Numbered from the stretch's first letter, positions 25,545 through 35,681 are shown. The stretch: DNA of 64,000 nt from Paenibacillus elgii NBRC 100335 (GCF_004000865.1 NZ_BIMB01000013.1:82858-146857); one strand, 5' to 3'. Translations and numbers: made by a program. The notes: generated from the sequence alone by a model not told the origin.

Positions 25545-26087
25545 TCAGACAGCCGCTTCTTCCGCGGACCGTCTCTTGATTTCGCTTACCGTCTCTTCCG
25601 GAGTCTGCTCGGACGTATCGAGCCAAAGGCCGATTTTCGGCGTTTCGTTATGCAAAATGCCGTTCAACCCGGCAACCGTCCACAATCCGTAGCCTTTCTT
25701 CGCCCGGGCCGCCTCTCTTGCGGTAACCACCTCGCTGCCCGGCGCAAGCACGACGACATAAAGCGGACGATGCCGGACGAACGAGATGAACTCTTCCAGC
25801 ATCGGACCGATGACGACGTCCTGCACGACGACGGTGAAGCCGGCATCGGCATACGTATCGGCCGTGGCGGCAGCCAGTCGGTGCCGCAAAAGCAGCTGAC
25901 GAGTCGCTTCCTCGGAAGCGCCGGGAAGCAGCTCTTCCCGGCCTGTGACGATCATCCTGCGGAACGCGTCGCCGCGCAAATGAACTCCCCGGCCGAATTG
26001 CTCGGCCAGCAGCTGCGCGACCGTCGATTTGCCGCTTGCCATCACCCCGGTGATGAGATAAATCGCAGTTTCTTCATCGTGTTTCAT
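25545..26087 (-). CDS. P-loop kinase-like protein (AAA_33/chloramphenicol-phosphotransferase-like)
   Basis: A 180-residue nucleoside-triphosphate-binding protein. Walker A is GVMASGKSTVAQ near residue 13, followed by VHLRGDAFRRMI and a VVQDVVIGPML strand like Walker B. The C-terminal third has LWLDTSEQTPEETV, as in small-molecule phosphotransferases. The substrate is unknown. Start ATG 26087 after AAAGGGG; a longer in-frame extension covers the intergenic region and is rejected. It lies 135 bases after the CYP102 gene and before a strong terminator, so it may be the third gene of tetR-CYP102-kinase. Confidence 0.7.
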   Translation of the reverse strand: MKHDEETAIYLITGVMASGKSTVAQLLAEQFGRGVHLRGDAFRRMIVTGREELLPGASEEATRQLLLRHRLAAATADTYADAGFTVVVQDVVIGPMLEEFISFVRHRPLYVVVLAPGSEVVTAREAARAKKGYGLWTVAGLNGILHNETPKIGLWLDTSEQTPEETVSEIKRRSAEEAAV

Positions 26088-26222
26088 GCGAATGCCCCTT
26101 TCCCGCGAACTTCGTGTTGCTTTCAGTGTAACATCCGCGCAGCAATCATCATTAGGGACAGTTTGGATAAAACGGTTTGCTCCTCCGGTCCGGTCCGAGG
26201 TCAAAACAGCGCCGGTAAGCTG

Positions 26223-29200
26223 CTATTTGACTATGGCGGCGCTAATTTCCGGATGCATGCGCACCCATTCTGCTTTCGCGTAACGCCCCTCCGTTCGAAG
26301 GCGATCCAGCCAAGCTTTCGCTTCCCGCTCCCCGGCTCCATGCACGGTCCGGTATGCTTTTTGCAAGGCCGACTCCACCTCCAGGGACATTTCTGCGTCG
26401 TCCCCACATACGTAAATGCGTCCTCCCCGATCAAGGATATCCATCAAATTCGAGGCATGGCGTTCCAGCAAATGCTGTATATGGATGCTGCTTTTCCCTT
26501 CCGCACGGGAAAATGCTTGATGAAGCGTAACGACATCCTCCCTATCGTAGCGCTCAAGCTCCTCGCGATAAATCGAATCCGCTTCGCTCCGGCATCCGAT
26601 ATAAAGATGCGCCTCGCCCAAAGCGGCTCCCTTCTCCCGGATCGCGGCCCGCGCCTGCATAAAGCCCCGGAAAGGCGCCGCCCCCGTCCCGGTCCCGACC
26701 ATAATGATCGGCGTCGCCGGATCTTCCGGGAGCCGTAATCCGGCTTCGGGCGTACGGATGAAGATCAAGACCTCTTCTCCGGGCCTGCATTCGGCCAAGT
26801 GATTCGAAGCAGTCCCGCGGTATTCGCCGCGCCCGTTCCAAGCCGGGTCCTGCACCACGTCTACGGCAATGCTGACATGCCTTGGGCTGGTCCGCGGAGA
26901 GCTGGATATGAAATAATATCTCGGTTGCAGAGGCGGCAGCAGCTCGATCAGTCTTTCGAACGGCAGCTGGCAAGCTTCATATTTTTCAAGCAGATCGAGC
27001 ATGGTTATGCGCTTCTTCAGGATCTGCTCTTCGTAAACGCCCTCCTCTGCCATCGCTTCCATTTCACGCTTGTGCGGAGGACACACCGTATAGGCCGCAA
27101 GCTCACGAAGCTGCTCGCGTGCGACGACCTCCTGCAGCTCTACGCACCGGCTCAGCAGCTCATGGATACCGGCCGGTCGATCCAGCGGGAGATGCGCGAG
27201 GCCATTACCGTTTGCCGCCGTGACAATCAACTGGTCGTTCCCCTTCAAGCCGTACCGCCGTAAAATCCGGCCGACGTTCGCCAGGCTGTTGCTTGGCAGC
27301 ACGCCGAGAAGATCGCCCTCCCGGTAGGTAATCCCATCCGGCAGCGCAAAATCCAGATGCCGTGTGCTCCGGCCGCTCCCGGCCATTCGGAGCTCGCGGT
27401 TATCCGTCACCGAAGCATAGAAAGCATCATAGGCCCGGGCAAGCGGAAGTGTTTCCAATCCGCTGACCATTTGGATATGAAGACTGCTTTTCATCTTTGC
27501 TGCGTCGCTTCGTTCCAGTCCGAAAACATGCCTAAGCTCGGACCATAGGCGGACCCGCCATTCGTCGAGCTGCTTCTCGAAGTCGCCGCCGGCATCCGCC
27601 TCGCCGCGCGCCGAAAGCCTCGCCGCTCCCTTCCGGGCCAGCTCTTCGTCAATCCACCGCGGCACATCCTGATACGTATTGGACCAGTTGCGGTCCCCGC
27701 ACCCGAATACGGCGTAACGAACCCCTTGAAGCTCACCAGGCTGCACGCCTTCAAGCCATTTCACGAACTCGCGCGCATTGCCCGGAGGCTTGCCGTTATA
27801 GGACGCGGTGACGATAATCACCGCCCCGTCACTGGGCAGCCTTCCGACCCAATCGTTCAGCGGCGCAGCCTCGCTTCGGAAGCCCCACGCCCGAGCGGCA
27901 TCCGCCAGCTCGCGGGCAATCCCTTCCGCCGTGCCCAAATTGGAACCGTAAAGCACGAGCAGAGACGTCTTTTCCACCCCTGCAAGCGGACGGCTCGCCT
28001 GCGCCTGCCCTTGATCCGATGCAACGGCTTTGGCATGGCCTGCTGTTGCCTGTTCATGAACCGCCGGGCTAGCCGTCTTATGCCGCAGCCGCACGCGGAT
28101 ATGAAAATCGCCCGGCTTGAGCGTCAAAGTTTGCTTCACGTCCAACTGATAGTTCGTATGATCCACCAGCTCAAAATGCCGGACAATCATGCCGAGAACC
28201 AGCGTCGCTTCGTGAAGCGCAAACTGCATGCCGATGCAAGCCCGCTGCCCGTTGCCGAACGGCTTGTAGGCATGGTTGGGAATTTTGCCAGGATCTTCGA
28301 ACCGTTCGGGGCGGAATTCATCCGCGTCCGCGCCCCAAGCGGCTTTGTCCCGATGAAGCTGCGGCAGGATCACTCCGATGCCTTCCCCCTTGCAAATGCG
28401 ATACTTGCCGCCAATGACCGTATCTTCCTTCGCATAGAGCTCGAATCCCGGGGCCGTTGGCCATAAGCGCAGCGATTCGTTTAAAATCATCCGAATGTAA
28501 TGAAGCTGCAGCACCTGCGAATACGTCGGAAACGAATCCGTCAGCACCCGGTCTGCTTCCAGATAAGCCTTCTGCAGCACATCCGGATGCTTCAGCAAAA
28601 AGTATAAAGCAAACGATAACAAGCCGCTTGTCGTCTCATGTCCGGCGATCAAGAACGTGATGATCTGATACCGGATATTTTCGTCATCCAGCGTCTCGCC
28701 TGTCTCCGGGTCCTTCCCGTTCAGCATCCGGGCAAGCAGGTCGATTTCCCCCCGGTCCCCGTTTGCTTTTCGTTCCTCGATCATTTTGTCCACCAAGGAA
28801 AACATCGTTTGAATGTCTTCGTTAAACTGCTGTCTCGTTCGCACCATGAGCAGGTGTTGGATCTTTAGGCGGCTGCCTTGCAGCATCGCTTCGTTCAGAG
28901 CGCGGACCATGCTGTTAATAAAAGGGCTGGGCGTTTCGCGATAAAAACTGTTAAAGCGGTAATTGAATCCGCATAAGCCGATCGTGTCCAGCGTAAGCCG
29001 GGTCATGTCTTCCGCAACATCGATGCTTTCGTTGGGGTTGAGACGGGCCCATTTTTGAATCAGCTGCAAAGCGATATCGACCATCATCGCATGGTACCCT
29101 TTCATCGCCTGCTGGCTGAAGGTGGGGAGAAGAATCCGGTGCGCTTTTTGCCAATTCGGCTCATCCGTGCGGCTTGTAAACAATCCGTCTCCGCCAAAAG

Positions 29201-29444
29201 CGCGCACGTTCTCCAAGTCGCCCTTTATGCTTTTATCGAAGCGCGATTCGTCGCAAACTTCCGCTACGAGGTCATGTCCGGACACCATAATGCTGGAATA
29301 ACCCGGAAGCGTGATCCGGTATATAGGGCCGTACTCTTCTGCGAGTTTACAAAGCGAAAGGGTCGGTTTCTTGCTGTCGATCAAAGGTAAATTTCCAAGG
29401 GGACCATAAGTTTTAGGTTGAGGAATGACTCCCGCTTCACTCAT
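26223..29444 (-). CDS. cyp102A: CYP102-family self-sufficient fatty-acid hydroxylase (P450/reductase fusion)
   Basis: A 1073-residue cytochrome P450 fused to its reductase, as in P450 BM3 and B. subtilis CYP102A2/A3. P450 half (about 1-460): I-helix AGHETT at 267-272, ExxR in NESLR (323-327), haem loop [10 protein letters not shown] with Cys403, and Phe89 in DGLFTS, equivalent to BM3 Phe87. Reductase half: FMN flavodoxin domain ([15 protein letters not shown]), FAD domain ([10 protein letters not shown]), NADPH domain ([21 protein letters not shown]). BM3 Arg47 and Tyr51 are replaced (PGYSSIM), as in CYP102A2. It performs subterminal hydroxylation of fatty acids. ATG 29444 has better RBS spacing than 29453. 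Confidence 0.95.
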   Translation of the reverse strand: MSEAGVIPQPKTYGPLGNLPLIDSKKPTLSLCKLAEEYGPIYRITLPGYSSIMVSGHDLVAEVCDESRFDKSIKGDLENVRAFGGDGLFTSRTDEPNWQKAHRILLPTFSQQAMKGYHAMMVDIALQLIQKWARLNPNESIDVAEDMTRLTLDTIGLCGFNYRFNSFYRETPSPFINSMVRALNEAMLQGSRLKIQHLLMVRTRQQFNEDIQTMFSLVDKMIEERKANGDRGEIDLLARMLNGKDPETGETLDDENIRYQIITFLIAGHETTSGLLSFALYFLLKHPDVLQKAYLEADRVLTDSFPTYSQVLQLHYIRMILNESLRLWPTAPGFELYAKEDTVIGGKYRICKGEGIGVILPQLHRDKAAWGADADEFRPERFEDPGKIPNHAYKPFGNGQRACIGMQFALHEATLVLGMIVRHFELVDHTNYQLDVKQTLTLKPGDFHIRVRLRHKTASPAVHEQATAGHAKAVASDQGQAQASRPLAGVEKTSLLVLYGSNLGTAEGIARELADAARAWGFRSEAAPLNDWVGRLPSDGAVIIVTASYNGKPPGNAREFVKWLEGVQPGELQGVRYAVFGCGDRNWSNTYQDVPRWIDEELARKGAARLSARGEADAGGDFEKQLDEWRVRLWSELRHVFGLERSDAAKMKSSLHIQMVSGLETLPLARAYDAFYASVTDNRELRMAGSGRSTRHLDFALPDGITYREGDLLGVLPSNSLANVGRILRRYGLKGNDQLIVTAANGNGLAHLPLDRPAGIHELLSRCVELQEVVAREQLRELAAYTVCPPHKREMEAMAEEGVYEEQILKKRITMLDLLEKYEACQLPFERLIELLPPLQPRYYFISSSPRTSPRHVSIAVDVVQDPAWNGRGEYRGTASNHLAECRPGEEVLIFIRTPEAGLRLPEDPATPIIMVGTGTGAAPFRGFMQARAAIREKGAALGEAHLYIGCRSEADSIYREELERYDREDVVTLHQAFSRAEGKSSIHIQHLLERHASNLMDILDRGGRIYVCGDDAEMSLEVESALQKAYRTVHGAGEREAKAWLDRLRTEGRYAKAEWVRMHPEISAAIVK

Positions 29445-29496
29445 AACAACCATCCTCCCGATTCCATTAGCCTTGCCGAACCGCTTTAAACCTGCT

Positions 29497-30069
29497 TTAC
29501 GGCTTGCTTGCTTTAAACCCGTGGTACAGCGTCTCCAGAACTAGCGCCGCCGCAGATTTTTTGGCAACGTGGCCTTCATGAACCTGCTGCCAGGTGACAA
29601 AGAGGAGCGAATACAGCACGTTCAGAATCCATTCGCTGCTCATATCTTGCCGGAAATGGCCTTTGCGCTGCAGCAATTGGATCATGTGGCGCATCGGTTC
29701 CTTCAGCTTCTCCTCGGCCGCGGACATCTCGGGGTTGTAATTCAGCGAGGTTTCATGTGCAAGAAAATAAATTTTGTCTCCTAGCGGAATCAGCGCTTCC
29801 ACCAGCTGCGATATGTAGGTTTCGCTCGATTCCTCGTCCAGCGGGATACGGCTTATCGTCTCTTCCACGACCTGCGCCGCTCTTAGCCCCAGCTGCAGCA
29901 TCAGCTGCTCCCTGCTCGCCACGTACCGATGCAGGGTGGCGATGCCGATGCCCGCGTATTCGGCAATCTCGTTCAGTGATGCCGTAGGCTTCTCGACCAG
30001 CAGCTCCGTAGCCGCATCGAGTATGGCACGAAGCCTGAGCTCCTTTGTTGCCGATCTGGCCGTCCCCAT
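29497..30069 (-). CDS. TetR-family repressor of the CYP102 gene (FatR/BM3R1-like)
   Basis: A 190-residue TetR protein. The HTH covers about 12-60 ([38 protein letters not shown]); the rest is a helical ligand domain. In B. subtilis and B. megaterium a TetR protein (FatR, BM3R1) lies directly upstream of the CYP102 gene and represses it until fatty acids bind. The same order occurs here, with 52 bases between genes. Its promoter carries a perfect inverted repeat over the start site, so autoregulation of the whole operon is likely. Confidence 0.88.
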   Translation of the reverse strand: MGTARSATKELRLRAILDAATELLVEKPTASLNEIAEYAGIGIATLHRYVASREQLMLQLGLRAAQVVEETISRIPLDEESSETYISQLVEALIPLGDKIYFLAHETSLNYNPEMSAAEEKLKEPMRHMIQLLQRKGHFRQDMSSEWILNVLYSLLFVTWQQVHEGHVAKKSAAALVLETLYHGFKASKP

Positions 30070-30096
30070 CTCTCCGCCTCGCTTTCGATAAAACTT

Positions 30097-30114
30097 TGAT
30101 AGAAAAATCTATCA
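30097..30114. promoter_or_regulatory. TetR-type operator of the CYP102 operon
   Basis: TGATAGA-AAAA-TCTATCA: perfect 7-bp arms with a 4-bp spacer. It starts nine bases downstream of the -10 box. Confidence 0.75.
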
Positions 30115-30123
30115 TTTGGTTCC

Positions 30124-30152
30124 ATTATAAACCAGTACATACATAAATTCAA
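30124..30152 (-). promoter_or_regulatory. Sigma-A promoter of tetR-CYP102
   Basis: Minus strand TTGAAT, 17-bp spacer, TATAAT. Confidence 0.8.
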
Positions 30153-30156
30153 ATAA

Positions 30157-30182
30157 AAAAAGCCGTGCCGCTCACGGCTGAG
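30157..30182 (-). terminator. Terminator-like hairpin upstream of the tetR promoter
   Basis: AGCCGTG/CACGGCT stem, followed on the minus strand by seven Ts. No minus-strand gene lies upstream, so it may insulate the promoter from antisense transcription or be a relic. Confidence 0.6.
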
Positions 30183-30251
30183 GTCACGCTCCACATATGG
30201 TGTTTGTCCGCTTTCGCTCTGAACCGGCCCTTTTTTAGGAGCAACAAACTA

Positions 30252-30280
30252 GTGAAATCGCCGCCGGGTCATGCTATGAT
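30252..30280 (+). promoter_or_regulatory. Promoter of coaA
   Basis: GTGAAA, 17-bp spacer, TATGAT preceded by TGC. Nearly identical in layout to the ktrB promoter at 31389-31417. Confidence 0.7.
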
Positions 30281-30327
30281 ATGAAAATGCGTTACTACTA
30301 AACCATTTGATGGACAGCGAGGTCCCG

Positions 30328-31248
30328 ATGAATCCGTACTCCCTCTATTATGAATTCGATCGTCAGGCATGGTCCGGGCTGCCCGCTACCGCGCCGCTTC
30401 GCATTACGATGGAAGAGTTCGAGCAGCTCAAAGGCCTGAACGATAAAGTTCCGTTTCAAGAGGTCGAAGAAATTTATCTTCCCTTGACGCGTTTTCTCGA
30501 TCTGCTGGTGGAGAACGCCAGAACGCTTCACCGCACGTCCGCTTCGTTCCTGCAGAACGGCGCCGAACCGGTTCCGTTCATTATCGGCATCGCCGGGAGC
30601 GTGGCCGTAGGCAAAAGTACGACGGCGAGGCTGCTGCAACTGCTGCTGTCGCGATGCTCGGAGTACCGGAACGTGGAGCTGATTACGACCGACGGCTTCT
30701 TGTTCCCGAACCGCGTGCTGGAGGAGCGAGGGCTTATGAAGCGCAAAGGCTTCCCCGAAAGCTACGACATCAAGAAGCTTCTGCGGTTTATCCGCGATAT
30801 TAAAGCGGGCAAGCCCGTCGTCCATGCGCCGGTTTACTCGCACTTGTCGTACGATATTGTATCGGACGAAGTGGAGACGATCCGCCAGCCCGATATTTTG
30901 ATCGTGGAAGGCATCAACGTCCTGCAAGTCGGAAAGCAGTCCCAAGTGTTCGTCAGCGACTTTTTCGATTATTCGATCTATGTCGACGCGAAGGAAGAAG
31001 ACATCGAGCAGTGGTACGTCGAACGGTTCCGGATGCTCCGCGAAACGGCGTTTCTCAATCCGAAGTCGTACTTCCACCGTTTTGCCGAGCTGCATGGCGA
31101 GGAGCTCGTCGCAACCGCTTCCGGAATTTGGCGGGATATCAACGCGGTCAATCTGCACGAGAACATTTTGCCGACCAAAGGACGCGCGAAGATGATTTTG
31201 GAAAAAGGGGCGAGCCACGCCGTACAGCGTGTATTCGTGCGGAAGTGA
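30328..31248 (+). CDS. coaA: Pantothenate kinase, type I
   Basis: A 306-residue prokaryotic type I CoaA. It phosphorylates pantothenate, the first step of coenzyme A synthesis. P-loop [17 protein letters not shown] near residue 87; substrate-binding [10 protein letters not shown] near 118; [16 protein letters not shown] and [12 protein letters not shown] follow in the usual order. ATG 30328 sits six bases after GAGGT; the longer in-frame TTG start lacks a site. It is a single-gene unit, divergent from tetR-CYP102, with a clear promoter. Confidence 0.96.
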   Translation: MNPYSLYYEFDRQAWSGLPATAPLRITMEEFEQLKGLNDKVPFQEVEEIYLPLTRFLDLLVENARTLHRTSASFLQNGAEPVPFIIGIAGSVAVGKSTTARLLQLLLSRCSEYRNVELITTDGFLFPNRVLEERGLMKRKGFPESYDIKKLLRFIRDIKAGKPVVHAPVYSHLSYDIVSDEVETIRQPDILIVEGINVLQVGKQSQVFVSDFFDYSIYVDAKEEDIEQWYVERFRMLRETAFLNPKSYFHRFAELHGEELVATASGIWRDINAVNLHENILPTKGRAKMILEKGASHAVQRVFVRK

Positions 31249-31388
31249 CACGGCAAAAAGCCGCCCCTTCCCGGCGGCGGCGCTGCAACGCCGTTAAAAC
31301 GCAGCTGCCAAGGAAGCGGACGGCCGTGCGGCCATAGGCCCGCTGCCGGCTCGGCTTTCCGGGTCCTATTCTCCTTCCCTTACGCATA

Positions 31389-31417
31389 GTGAAATTCGCA
31401 TCATCCCGTGCTATGAT
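31389..31417 (+). promoter_or_regulatory. Promoter of the KtrB gene
   Basis: GTGAAA, 17-bp spacer, TATGAT preceded by TGC, starting 51 bases before the GTG start codon. Confidence 0.7.
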
Positions 31418-31467
31418 ATGGAAAGCCATGACAACAACCGTGGGAATATGACCTTGAGGTGAATCCG

Positions 31468-32814
31468 GTGCGTGCTCCGGCCAAATCCAAATTGATCAAA
31501 GTAACCCCGCCGCGCGTATTGGCGGGGGGCTTCGCTCTTATTATAATTATCGGCTCTTTTCTGCTGAACCTTCCGGCCGCCTCTGCGGACGGGCAGTCCA
31601 TGAGATACATCGACGCTTTGTTTACGGCAACGTCGGCCACCTGTGTCACGGGGCTGATTATTGTCGATACCGGCGTTCATTTTTCATTGTTCGGGCAGAT
31701 CGTTCTGCTGCTGATGGTGCAATTGGGAGGACTCGGCTTCATGACGATGGCCACCTGGTTCACATTGGCGTTGAAGCGCCGAGTCTCGCTGCGGGACCGT
31801 CTTTTATTGAAAGAGTCGATGAACCACGCTAACATTGACGGCATCGTCCGGCTGATCATCCGGGTATTCCTGTATTCGATAACGATCGAAGGGATCGCGG
31901 CGCTCTATTTCATGCTGCGCTGGTCGCAGGAGATGCCTCTCGGGAAGGCCGCCTATTTCGGCCTTTTCCATTCCGTTTCGATCTTCAACAACGCGGGCTT
32001 CGAATTGTTCGGCGGATTCCGCAGCTTAACGCCGTACGTCAACGATCTCGGCATTAATCTCGTTTCCATGATGCTGATCTTTTTCGGCGGAATCGGGTTT
32101 GTCGTCATCTCGGAGCTGATCGAGTTTCCCAAGACCCGCAAGCTGTCCCTACACAGCAAGGTCGTCTTGTCGACAAACGGCATTCTGGTGCTGGCGGGCG
32201 CCGTGCTCATTCTGATCTTCGAATTCACCAATGCGAAGACGCTGGGCAGCATGCCTTGGGACACGAAACTCGTCGCCTCCTTCTTCCAGTCGATGACTTT
32301 GCGCTCCGCCGGCGTCAACACGCTTGACATCGCCGAGCTTCGGACCGCGACGCAGTTTCTGATGATCGTCATGATGTTCATTGGCGCGGCCCCCGGCTCC
32401 ACCGGAGGAGGCATCCGTCTCACGACGTTCGCCATTCTGGTCGGGGCTTTCATTGCGATGCTGCGCGGCAAGGAAGACGTCGTGCTGTTCCGCCACCGGC
32501 TGCCCGCGAAGGACATTTACAAAGCCGTCACGTTCACGCTGACCGCCGTAGTGTTCCTCTCCTTCGCGACGATGCTGCTGTCCACCTTACAGGACCAGGA
32601 TTTTCTAAAAATCTTGTTCGAGACGACCTCGGCCTTCGGCACGGTAGGCCTCAGTATGGGGTTGACCGCCGACTTGACGTTTGCCGGCAAAATTGTGATG
32701 ATTTGCGTCATGTTTATCGGCAGGGTGGGACTCGTGACGCTGGCGTTCGCCTTGCAGCCGAATCCGAAAAAAGAGCTGTACCGGTACCCGGAAGGAAAAA
32801 TCATCATCGGATGA
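31468..32814 (+). CDS. ktrB: KtrB/KtrD-type potassium transporter subunit
   Basis: A 448-residue SKT-superfamily membrane protein with four M1-P-M2 repeats. The pore-loop glycines are in ATCVTGL, FNNAGFELF, TLRSAGVNT and SAFGTVGLSMG. It forms the sodium-dependent K+ channel with a KtrA/KtrC RCK subunit, which is not in this window. GTG 31468 is six bases after TTGAGGTG; an earlier GTG lies inside that site. B. subtilis KtrB is 445 residues, so this is full length. Whether it is KtrB or KtrD cannot be decided from sequence alone. Confidence 0.92.
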   Translation: MRAPAKSKLIKVTPPRVLAGGFALIIIIGSFLLNLPAASADGQSMRYIDALFTATSATCVTGLIIVDTGVHFSLFGQIVLLLMVQLGGLGFMTMATWFTLALKRRVSLRDRLLLKESMNHANIDGIVRLIIRVFLYSITIEGIAALYFMLRWSQEMPLGKAAYFGLFHSVSIFNNAGFELFGGFRSLTPYVNDLGINLVSMMLIFFGGIGFVVISELIEFPKTRKLSLHSKVVLSTNGILVLAGAVLILIFEFTNAKTLGSMPWDTKLVASFFQSMTLRSAGVNTLDIAELRTATQFLMIVMMFIGAAPGSTGGGIRLTTFAILVGAFIAMLRGKEDVVLFRHRLPAKDIYKAVTFTLTAVVFLSFATMLLSTLQDQDFLKILFETTSAFGTVGLSMGLTADLTFAGKIVMICVMFIGRVGLVTLAFALQPNPKKELYRYPEGKIIIG

Positions 32815-32836
32815 AGGCGGACGGCGCCTTTCGCTA
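32814..32836 (+). terminator. Terminator at the ktrB/S41 convergence
   Basis: AAGGCG/CGCCTT stem (32814-32830) followed shortly by a T-run that overlaps the stop region of the opposing gene. Confidence 0.6.
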
Positions 32837-34192
32837 TTTTTTCAGCAGCTCGACCGCTCTTGCCAGCACCGGGTCCTTCCCGGCTTGAATATCTTCGTTG
32901 CGGATCAGCACTTCTTCGTCCGGCTTCAATCCGACCCGCTCGTAAACGTTGCCGTCGGCGGCTTTATATTGCTCGGCGGAGAGCATGACGATCCATTCGT
33001 TCGGCAAAATATTCATCAAGACATCGGAATGAATGCCTCTCGTCGTTTCGCCAATCACCGTCACCCGGTCGATCTCCTTCAGGGACATCGTTGCAATCTC
33101 TGCGGCGCTGGCGGTGACCTCACTGGTCATGACGACGATCTTGTCGGCCGGGATACTCTCCCCCTGCGGCTTGATATAAATCGGCGTCGGCGCGAAAAAT
33201 TGCTCATAGCCGCCGCTTCTCGCCTGCTTTGAGAACGCCAGCTTCTTTTTGTCGGCAAACCGGTTCGCAAAAGCCACCGCAAAGGCGTCCGACCCGCCGC
33301 CGTTAAAACGCAAATCGATGACGATCCCGCGATTCCCGGCAAGCTCTTTGGCCGCATCAGCCAGTGCCTTGTCAATCTTCTTCATGTCGAACTCACCAAA
33401 CCCGTTCATGTCGATATAACCGATGCCATCTTTCGTTTTGCCGTATTGAAGCTGGTCGTTCAACCGCTTTTGCAGCGGCCCGCCGAGGTAGCCGAGAATA
33501 TTTTTCCGCATGGTCTCTTCGTTCTCGTTATAAATCTTCTCCCGCTCGCCTTCCTCCCGGGAAGGCGTGATTGTTGTGCCCGAAAGAATCATCGTATGTC
33601 CGTCGTTCAGCTTTCCGATCATTTCCTTGAACAAAAGCCGAAGCTCCTCCTCCGTCGTCTGCTGCGTTACTTTAGGCCGATACTCCTCGTACACCTTCTT
33701 CCAATCCACGTGGGCCAGCTCGAACAAACTGAAGCGTTCGTCGAAAATTTGCCAGAGTGTTTCGAAGTTTTGGACCGGATCTTTCGTAAACGCGTTGATT
33801 TTTACTTTCGGCAGCTCGTCGATTTTCTTATACTGTTTCACCGCCCCGGTTTCTTCCGTTAAAATCCCGTTCTGAAAATGACCCAGCGGCGCCCTTTTCC
33901 AGAGCGTGGTATTCAGCAGCGGATTGCCATGAAACTTCTCAACATAGATGACGCCATCCTTCTCGATTTGCCCGTAGGCAAAGGGGAGCAAGCTATCCTT
34001 CGTAAAGTTATAAACGATGACATTCTTATCATCCATTTCAAGAATGTAATTGTATCCTTCCGATTGCCACAGCTCGCGCTTCGATGCATCGATGTGCGGA
34101 GGCGTACCCGTCTTGACCTTCAAATAGGCAAACGCGCCTCCAACGCATAGAACGACAAGGACACCCACCGAAACCGCAATTTTCTTCCACAT
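32834..34192 (-). CDS. S41-family peptidase, membrane-anchored
   Basis: A 452-residue protein. One N-terminal membrane helix (about 4-24) serves as anchor or uncleaved signal, followed by an external domain. The C-terminal half has the S41 fold: GIGYIDMNGFGEFD near residue 260, VIDLRFNGGGSDA near 295 and the catalytic Ser in VTASAAEIATMSL near 370. No PDZ domain is evident, unlike CtpA/CtpB, so it is closer to tail-specific-protease-like or interphotoreceptor-type S41 proteins. Probably a cell-surface or secreted protease of unknown target. ATG follows GGAGGAG. Confidence 0.85.
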   Translation of the reverse strand: MWKKIAVSVGVLVVLCVGGAFAYLKVKTGTPPHIDASKRELWQSEGYNYILEMDDKNVIVYNFTKDSLLPFAYGQIEKDGVIYVEKFHGNPLLNTTLWKRAPLGHFQNGILTEETGAVKQYKKIDELPKVKINAFTKDPVQNFETLWQIFDERFSLFELAHVDWKKVYEEYRPKVTQQTTEEELRLLFKEMIGKLNDGHTMILSGTTITPSREEGEREKIYNENEETMRKNILGYLGGPLQKRLNDQLQYGKTKDGIGYIDMNGFGEFDMKKIDKALADAAKELAGNRGIVIDLRFNGGGSDAFAVAFANRFADKKKLAFSKQARSGGYEQFFAPTPIYIKPQGESIPADKIVVMTSEVTASAAEIATMSLKEIDRVTVIGETTRGIHSDVLMNILPNEWIVMLSAEQYKAADGNVYERVGLKPDEEVLIRNEDIQAGKDPVLARAVELLKK

Positions 34193-34668
34193 CGTTTCTC
34201 CTCCTTTTTCCCTGTAACCGAAATTTTGGGATTTACTCCATATTTTTGTGACAACTATACCTTACCATCATTTCGCACCGGCAAAACAAAAACTCCCAGG
34301 AGCAAATCGGCAATTCTCCGGGAGAGGAGCTGGGAGATCTATCGGTGCAGCATTACGTTCAGTTCAAGCATCGCAAAAACAGTCGGACGTTTATCTTACA
34401 ATATTCCATGACATGCAAAACTGTACGCGCACGAACAGCGTCTCCCTGTCGCGTTGGCGCCCATTTTTCCCCAAGGCTGACGTTAGGGCGCTTGCGATAG
34501 AATATCCAGGATGAGCAGCAGCTTCGTTTCGTGTACCCTGCGCTTTTTGGATACCGCGAGTTTTTTTGTTAAGATCAACGTACAGGCAACCGGTCTGCGG
34601 AAAGCACGCAATGACAGGATCGATCGGTTATTCGGTGTTACGATAAGGTACGAAGGAGGCGGGTACTG
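34193..34668. other. Region without genes between S41 peptidase and the AraC remnant
   Basis: 476 bp. CTCCCAG (34293-34299) and CTGGGAG (34330-34336) form a stem that, read on the minus strand, ends in TTTTTGTTTT. It therefore resembles a terminator or attenuator in the S41 leader. The rest shows no coding signal. An AGGAGG at 34655-34659 is the ribosome site of the next gene. Confidence 0.5.
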
Positions 34669-35526
34669 TTGGATGGGCTGGATCGGATGAAAGAAGCTCT
34701 CGATCTTATGGAAGAGCGGTTGGACGGAAGGCTGGATATCGAGGAAATCGCCAGAGCCGCTTAGGTGTCCCCGTTCCATTTTCAACGCATGTTTCACATG
34801 CTGGCGGGAATGACCGTGGCCGAGTATATGCGCAAGCGCAAATTGACCTTGGCCGCGCAGGAGCTGGCTACGACTTCCGCCAAGGTGCTGGACGTTGCGC
34901 TGAAATACGGGTACGACTCTCCGGAGTCGTTCGCCAAGGCGTTCCGCAAAATTCACGGCATATCGCCGTCGGAGGCCCGCAATCCGGGCGTTAGCCTTAA
35001 AGCGTTTCCCCGGATCTCCTTCCATCTATCACTGAAGGGAGACAAAGATATGGATTACCGCATTGTGGAAAAAGAGGCTTTTACGGTTGTCGGCAAGTCC
35101 ATTCAAGTGACGTGTCAGAACGGAGAGCAATCGCAACACATCCATAAGCTGTGGCAGGAATGTCATCGTGACGGCACGATAGCCAAGCTTGCTTCTCTGG
35201 GAGCGGACGAGGATTTGCTCGGCATCGTCGAGATGCAGCCGGACAACGAGACCATGACTTATACGATTGCAAGCATAGCCGGCCCCGAAGCCGCAACGGA
35301 AGGATTCGCCGTGAAGACGATCCCTGCTTCCACCTGGGCGATCTTCACCTCGGTCGGGCCGCTCCCTGGAGCGATCCAGAGCGTATTTGGCCGCATCTTT
35401 CAAGAATGGTTTCCGGCGACGGGCTATGAAATTTCCGGAGCGCCGGAGCTGGAAGTCTATCCGCCTGGCGATACGACGGCAGAGGACTACCGGTGCGAAG
35501 CTTGGGTACCGATTGTGAAGAAGTAA
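34669..35526 (+). pseudogene. AraC-type regulator with GyrI-like domain, interrupted by a TAG stop
   Basis: From TTG 34669 (AAGGAGG nine bases upstream) the frame reads RMKEALDLMEERLDGRLDIE and EEIARAA. It hits TAG at 34762-34764 and then continues in the same frame as VSPFHFQRMFHMLAGMTVAE, the normal continuation of an AraC HTH. The rest is intact for 253 residues: the second HTH (KVLDVALKYGYDSPESFAKA) and a GyrI-like effector-binding domain (about 130-285, RIVEKEAFTVVGKSI to YRCEAWVPIVKK). One codon (usually Tyr or Cys) changed to amber. A product from GTG 34765 would lack the first recognition helix. Sequencing error or suppression is possible. Confidence 0.8.
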
Positions 35527-35533
35527 TTATCGA

Positions 35534-35565
35534 AGAGCTTGCCAAGCGGCAGGCTCTCTTTTTTT
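35534..35565 (+). terminator. Terminator of the AraC remnant
   Basis: AGAGCTTGCC/GGCAGGCTCT stem with AAGC loop, then about eight Ts. Confidence 0.85.
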
Positions 35566-35610
35566 GGTAAAAAGTAATCAAATGTATATGGAAAGTAATA
35601 AGTTGTCTAT

Positions 35611-35638
35611 TTGAATCGAAAAACCGGCCTCTTAATAT
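35611..35638 (+). promoter_or_regulatory. Candidate promoter of the GH20 gene
   Basis: TTGAAT, 16-bp spacer, TAATAT, 44 bases before the start codon. Confidence 0.5.
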
Positions 35639-35681
35639 AAAAGTTGAGGTGCTTTTCTCAAACATGCACAAGGAGGAGAAC

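Noticed and set aside
25458..26738. A 426-codon plus-strand open frame
   Set aside because: Spans a terminator and two opposing genes with clear motifs, so not coding.
30298..31251. A 317-codon minus-strand open frame opposite coaA
   Set aside because: Shadow of pantothenate kinase; no family resemblance.
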